From contig JADHUZ010000021.1 in assembly GCA_016784265.1 (NCBI GenBank), forward strand, positions 1 through 10,264: DNA of 10,264 bases, written 5' to 3'. The number at the start of each line of letters is the position of its first letter. The first letter of the stretch is position 1. The notes under the pieces were generated by a model. That model was given only the letters and a program-made list of their open reading frames with translations, searched no databases and was not told the origin of the DNA. A program made the translations under genes and the position numbers. This stretch comes from Fidelibacterota bacterium (GTDB taxonomy: Bacteria; Fidelibacterota; BS150m-G59). This document shows, piece by piece, positions 7,436 through 10,264 of this stretch.

Positions 7436-8625
7436 TATTTCACTCCATTTTTTGCGTATTTTTGGCGCAAATCGTCCGCTTTGTCCGTATTTTCCCAAGG
7501 AAATTTTTCGCGTCCAAAATGTCCATAAGCCGCTGTTTCTTTGTAAATCGGACGAAGTAAATCGAGTTTTCTAATAATTTCTGCCGGCTTGAGCGTGAAT
7601 TCCGAACGAACAATTTCTTCCAGTTTTTCATCAGAAACAATGCCAGTTCCAAAACTATCCACATTCACAGAAACTGGCTCGGCGATTCCGATAGAATAAG
7701 CGAGTTGAATTTCTATGCGTTTTGCCAATTTTGCAGCAACCAAATTTTTCGCGATGTATCGCGCCATATACGCACCGGAACGATCCACTTTTGATGGATC
7801 TTTTCCGCTAAATGCACCGCCGCCGTGTCGTCCCATTCCACCGTAAGTATCCACAATAATTTTTCGCCCTGTCAATCCAGCATCGGCTTCTGGGCCGCCT
7901 TTCACAAATCTTCCTGTTCCGTTGATTGTAAAATCTTCATCAAACGGAATTTCAAATTGTTTTAAAACAGGCAAAATGACATATTTTTTAATTTCTTCAA
8001 AAATGAATTTGCCAACTTTATCGTCCGATTCGTACTTTTCAATCATATCCTCATGTTGTGCGGCGATGACTACTTTTTTAACTCGTATCGGCGTAAAATC
8101 TTCATATTCAACAGAAACTTGCGATTTTCCATCAGGACGCAACCAATCCAAATCTTTGTCTTTTCTCACTTTGGCGAGTTGCTCTGTCAAACGATGTGCA
8201 ATTTGAATCGGCATCGGCATCAATTCTTTGGTTTCATCGCATGCAAAACCAAACATCATTCCTTGATCGCCAGCACCTTGCTCCCCATTGTCTTCACGAC
8301 TAACACCAAGGTCAATATCTTCGCTTTGATGGTGAATCGTAGAAATCACACGAACTTCGTCGTAAGCCATTCCAAAACTTGAATCGGTATAACCAATTTC
8401 ATGAAGTGTATTTTTTACTATTCGTTCAATATCTGCGAATCCAGTATCTATTTTCACTTCACCAGTAACGACTACCATTCCTTTTGTAACAAGAGTTTCA
8501 CATGCAACATGTGCCAGTTTATTTTGACTTAAAAGATTATCCAAAATCGCATCTGAAATCGCATCACAAACTTTATCAGGATGTCCTTCTGTTACCGATT
8601 CCGATGTAAATAAATATTTTCTCAT
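7435..8625 (-). CDS. metK: S-adenosylmethionine synthase
   Basis: MetK makes S-adenosylmethionine from methionine and ATP, releasing phosphate and pyrophosphate; it acts in the cytoplasm, usually as a tetramer. The 396 residues match the family length. Landmarks in order: [14 protein letters not shown] (His15 and Asp17, ATP and metal contacts), [12 protein letters not shown] (117-128, the adenine/methionine loop signature; the usual Tyr is Phe here), [22 protein letters not shown] split across 242-263, and the P-loop-like GGGAFSGKD (268-276). No key residue is missing. ATG 8625 is preceded by AAGGAA with a 5-base spacer. The gap to the MCE gene upstream is 35 bases, too small for a SAM riboswitch, so any SAM feedback would have to act elsewhere. 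The stop overlaps the ahcY start, pairing SAM production with removal of its by-product. Confidence 0.98.
   Translation of the reverse strand: MRKYLFTSESVTEGHPDKVCDAISDAILDNLLSQNKLAHVACETLVTKGMVVVTGEVKIDTGFADIERIVKNTLHEIGYTDSSFGMAYDEVRVISTIHHQSEDIDLGVSREDNGEQGAGDQGMMFGFACDETKELMPMPIQIAHRLTEQLAKVRKDKDLDWLRPDGKSQVSVEYEDFTPIRVKKVVIAAQHEDMIEKYESDDKVGKFIFEEIKKYVILPVLKQFEIPFDEDFTINGTGRFVKGGPEADAGLTGRKIIVDTYGGMGRHGGGAFSGKDPSKVDRSGAYMARYIAKNLVAAKLAKRIEIQLAYSIGIAEPVSVNVDSFGTGIVSDEKLEEIVRSEFTLKPAEIIRKLDLLRPIYKETAAYGHFGREKFPWENTDKADDLRQKYAKNGVK
7443..7446 (-). promoter_or_regulatory. Ribosome binding site that fixes the ahcY start
   Basis: GGAG on the minus strand, inside the last codons of metK, is followed by a 7-base spacer and the TAATG stop/start overlap. 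It supports ATG 7435 as the ahcY start rather than the longer frame, and lets ribosomes finishing metK restart directly on ahcY. Confidence 0.6.
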
Positions 8626-8647
8626 TCAATTTCCTTTTTTTCAGTTG

Positions 8648-8662
8648 GAGAGAACCTCTCTC
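8648..8662 (-). other. Small hairpin at the MCE-metK junction
   Basis: The minus strand reads GAGAGA-GGT-TCTCTC, a perfect 6-base stem with a 3-base loop. It begins inside the TGA stop of the MCE gene and lies about 12 bases before the metK Shine-Dalgarno. It is followed by CAACTG and then an A-run, not a T-run, so it is not a standard Rho-independent terminator. It could be an RNA processing or mRNA-stability element, or chance in a low-complexity GA/CT stretch. Confidence 0.3.
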
Positions 8663-9533
8663 ATTCGTCGTCACCAAAATTAAACAACTTCACTTTGACA
8701 TCCAAATTTTCGAGATAATGCTGTGGATTATTTTGAATATCCCAAATAAGTGAATCCGCCGCCGATATTGTGCGCTGAATCTGATTGTAAAGTGAATCGC
8801 TCAACACCATTTTATGCAACGGACTTCCTTCCTGTTTTACTTCGAAAATCACACGCTCAATTTCATTCACAACAGTTTTCATATCTGCAAGCAAGTCATC
8901 CGTCCTGTCAACGAAATTAACGCCTGTTTTCTCTTCCAATTTTTGGATTTTATCAGAATAAGCTTTTGCAATTTTTAACAATTCTTCCGCATCGGTAGAA
9001 ACTTTATCCAAATGGATAAGAACCGGTGCAAATTGCTCCACCATCATTTGATCAATATTGGCAATAGATTGATCTAATTTTTCGAGAATAATTTTAAAAT
9101 CGCTAACGAGACTTTTCGCTTCCTGCACCATCGAACCGCCGTTTTTTGGAATTTTTCCCTGAATAATAAAATTATCTGGAATTTTTCCCGCCGTTTTTGA
9201 ACCGGGATCAATCGTCAACATCATGCCACCAAGCAAATCAAAAGATTGGACTCGGATCACGGCATTTCGATAAATGTCAATATCCGACCGAATTGAAAGA
9301 TTCATTCGAACAGAACCATCTCCCAGCAAAATTACATCTTGAACAGCACCAACGGAAATCCCGGAAAATAAAATAGAATCTCCCTGTTTTACACCACCTG
9401 ATTGAGAAAAAACAGCTGTGATTGTTTTTTGTGATTCTCCCCAGTCCGTTCGATAAAGAAAAAATCCAAAGACGGAAATAATAGCAATCAGGCTGAAAAT
9501 ACCAACCCGAAATGATGCTTTTGTGCTAATCAG
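8661..9533 (-). CDS. MCE-domain (MlaD-like) lipid transport protein, probable CTG start
   Basis: MCE proteins are anchored in the inner membrane, form periplasmic rings, and move phospholipids between the membranes with an MlaE/MlaF-type ABC transporter. Read from CTG 9533 the product has 290 residues: ISTKASFRVGIF, a single membrane helix (about 11-27, SLIAIISVFGFFLY), then the MCE domain at about 37-115, with GGVKQGDSILFSGISVG (46-62) and SFDLLGGMMLTIDPGS. A long helical, probably coiled-coil region follows (about 135-265), and the tail has NPQHYLENL, like the 'NPkryl' end seen in MCE relatives. No ATG, GTG or TTG occurs in frame before TTG 9329, which would delete the anchor and half the domain. 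CTG 9533 has AAGGGA five bases upstream and fits the family N-terminus. An in-frame stop at 9545 limits any longer start. No MlaE or MlaF gene is in the window. Confidence 0.88.
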   Translation of the reverse strand: MISTKASFRVGIFSLIAIISVFGFFLYRTDWGESQKTITAVFSQSGGVKQGDSILFSGISVGAVQDVILLGDGSVRMNLSIRSDIDIYRNAVIRVQSFDLLGGMMLTIDPGSKTAGKIPDNFIIQGKIPKNGGSMVQEAKSLVSDFKIILEKLDQSIANIDQMMVEQFAPVLIHLDKVSTDAEELLKIAKAYSDKIQKLEEKTGVNFVDRTDDLLADMKTVVNEIERVIFEVKQEGSPLHKMVLSDSLYNQIQRTISAADSLIWDIQNNPQHYLENLDVKVKLFNFGDDE

Positions 9534-9535
9534 TG

Positions 9536-9820
9536 CTATCCCTTATATCTGGATTTATATCGTTCCAGTTGTTTTTCCATTTTTGGGATTGCTAAACTTA
9601 TAGCATTCGGCATAAGTTCATGGCTCGACTGGGCAAAATAGGTTTCTCCAGGCACCAAAACAATCAATTCGCAAGAATGAGATTGCTCTTTTGTTGACAA
9701 AATAAACTCGCAATTTGTAATGTGACTGAAACGTTTCGCCAATTTATTTGCAGCTTCCTTCGCTTGTTTTTCCACATATTCTGATATGTGATAATTATCG
9801 GCTCGAACTTGAATATCCAT
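9536..9820 (-). CDS. hpf: Ribosome hibernation promoting factor, short form (HPF/RaiA family)
   Basis: Short HPF/YfiA proteins bind the decoding region of the 30S subunit and silence ribosomes in stationary phase or stress. Read from ATG 9820 the product has 94 residues, the short form without the C-terminal dimerisation domain of long HPF. It shows the usual beta-alpha-beta-beta-beta-alpha order: MDIQVRADNYHIS, helix EYVEKQAKEAANKLAKRF, CEFILST, ELIVLVPGETYFAQSS, and helix LMPNAISLAIPKMEKQLERYKSRYKG split at about 69-94, rich in basic residues at the end. The frame is open further upstream to 9928, but that part overlaps the recombinase gene and does not look like the family. ATG 9820 has AAGGA five bases upstream. 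The gene begins 16 bases after the recombinase stop, an arrangement (xer then hpf) I recall from Bacteroidetes-type genomes. Confidence 0.9.
   Translation of the reverse strand: MDIQVRADNYHISEYVEKQAKEAANKLAKRFSHITNCEFILSTKEQSHSCELIVLVPGETYFAQSSHELMPNAISLAIPKMEKQLERYKSRYKG
9539..9544 (-). promoter_or_regulatory. Ribosome binding site supporting a CTG start of the MCE gene
   Basis: AAGGGA on the minus strand, within the last codons of hpf, lies five bases upstream of CTG 9533. The hpf stop TAG (9538-9536) falls between the site and the CTG, so the layout is a tight stop-then-restart. It is the only Shine-Dalgarno-like site near the expected N-terminus of the MCE protein. Confidence 0.45.
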
Positions 9821-9836
9821 GTTTTTCCTTTCTTTT

Positions 9837-10264
9837 TTATTTTGCTCTCGGATGAGCTTGATTATACACTTTTTGCAACCTATCAAATCGTAGATGTGTA
9901 TAAATCTGCGTCGTTGATAGATTTTCATGCCCTAAAAGATCCTTCACTGCTCGAAGGTCGGCACCATTATTGATTAAATGTGTAGCAAATGTATGGCGCA
10001 AAGAATGTGGCGATACATTAGATCCATCAGAAACAATTTGTAGATGTCTCTTGATTCTGTTAAAAATTTGGCGTACCGAAATAGGTGCTCCATTTTTGCT
10101 CAAAAATAAACGACTTATATTTTCATGGAAACGATCGTTGCGAATTTTAAGATATTTCAGAAGCGCTGTTTTTGCAAAATTGCCAAATGGCACCATCCGT
10201 TCCTTGCTTCCCTTGCCAAAAACTTTGATCATGCTTGCGGAGAAATCCACTAAATCTACACTTA
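9837..10264 (-). CDS. Xer-type tyrosine recombinase, C-terminal catalytic part (5' end outside window)
   Basis: The last 141 or so codons of a tyrosine recombinase; the frame is open through base 10264 (reading SVDLVDFSASMIKVFGKGSKER in two parts), so the GTG at 10250 is an internal valine, not a start. Active-site elements visible are the beta-hairpin lysine in GKGSKER, the H-x-x-R box HSLRHTFATHL, the second histidine in LLGHENLS, and the nucleophile Tyr in TTQIYTH. The first catalytic arginine lies outside the window. The C-terminus (LQKVYNQAHPRAK) is the short tail typical of XerC/XerD, which resolve chromosome dimers at dif with FtsK. I cannot separate XerC from XerD or a close relative without the N-terminal half. 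The position next to hpf and the absence of mobile-element marks favour a housekeeping Xer over a phage integrase. Confidence 0.9.
   Translation of the reverse strand, partial: SVDLVDFSASMIKVFGKGSKERMVPFGNFAKTALLKYLKIRNDRFHENISRLFLSKNGAPISVRQIFNRIKRHLQIVSDGSNVSPHSLRHTFATHLINNGADLRAVKDLLGHENLSTTQIYTHLRFDRLQKVYNQAHPRAK

Noticed and set aside
7436..7498. N-terminal extension of ahcY (21 extra codons)
   Set aside because: It lies inside metK, does not resemble the family N-terminus, and the downstream ATG has a ribosome site and a coupled stop/start.
8053..8382. Plus-strand open frame of about 109 codons opposite metK
   Set aside because: Antisense shadow of a conserved gene; the translation has no domain-like pattern or signal.
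8626..8660. SAM riboswitch before metK
   Set aside because: The gap is only 35 bases, far too short for any known SAM riboswitch class, and only a 6-base hairpin is present.
9821..9928. N-terminal extension of hpf (36 extra codons)
   Set aside because: It overlaps the conserved end of the recombinase gene, and the 94-residue form with its own ribosome site matches short HPF exactly.
9837..10264. Phage or island integrase marking a mobile element
   Set aside because: The short XerC/D-like tail, the adjacent hpf and metK housekeeping genes, and lack of tRNA, direct repeats or composition change all favour a chromosomal Xer recombinase.

Overview
The window reads as ordinary chromosomal DNA of an AT-rich, Gram-negative (two-membrane) bacterium. 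Outer-membrane-type barrels, a large lipoprotein, an LptF/LptG-type lipopolysaccharide permease and an MCE lipid-transport protein all point to a double membrane. The barrel and lipoprotein style resembles the FCB superphylum (Marinimicrobia/SAR406, Calditrichaeota, KSB1 or similar candidate phyla). That placement is inference from protein style and was not tested by a search. I see no insertion sequence, phage, CRISPR, tRNA or rRNA.

Layout: (1) 1-188, minus strand: the 5' end of a secreted or outer-membrane protein that runs off the left edge. (2) 288-2571, plus strand: a two-gene unit, a CNNM/CorC (DUF21-CBS) membrane protein followed 16 bases later by an LptF/LptG permease. (3) 10264 down to 2626, minus strand: seven tightly packed genes that look like one operon or a chain of read-through units. 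In transcription order they are a Xer-type tyrosine recombinase (5' end outside the window), short-form hibernation factor hpf, an MCE/MlaD-like protein, metK, ahcY, a 730-residue lipoprotein of unknown function, and an outer-membrane barrel of the PorV/FadL-like type. Blocks 2 and 3 converge at about 2572-2625.

How the genes fit together: metK makes S-adenosylmethionine, and ahcY removes the S-adenosylhomocysteine left after methylation. Their stop and start codons overlap by one base (TAATG), so they are probably translationally coupled. The lipoprotein and barrel genes also overlap and probably form a functional pair at the cell surface. The MCE protein and the LptF/G permease concern lipid and LPS traffic across the envelope.

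The most notable points are start-codon anomalies and the lipoprotein. The MCE gene has no ATG, GTG or TTG that would keep its membrane anchor, but a CTG with a Shine-Dalgarno-like AAGGGA sits exactly where the family normally starts. The barrel gene has a strong GGGAGG ribosome site placed for an ATC codon that would give a compact signal peptide. The unrecognised lipoprotein carries about four degenerate beta-type repeats. I found no convincing new defence or mobile system here.
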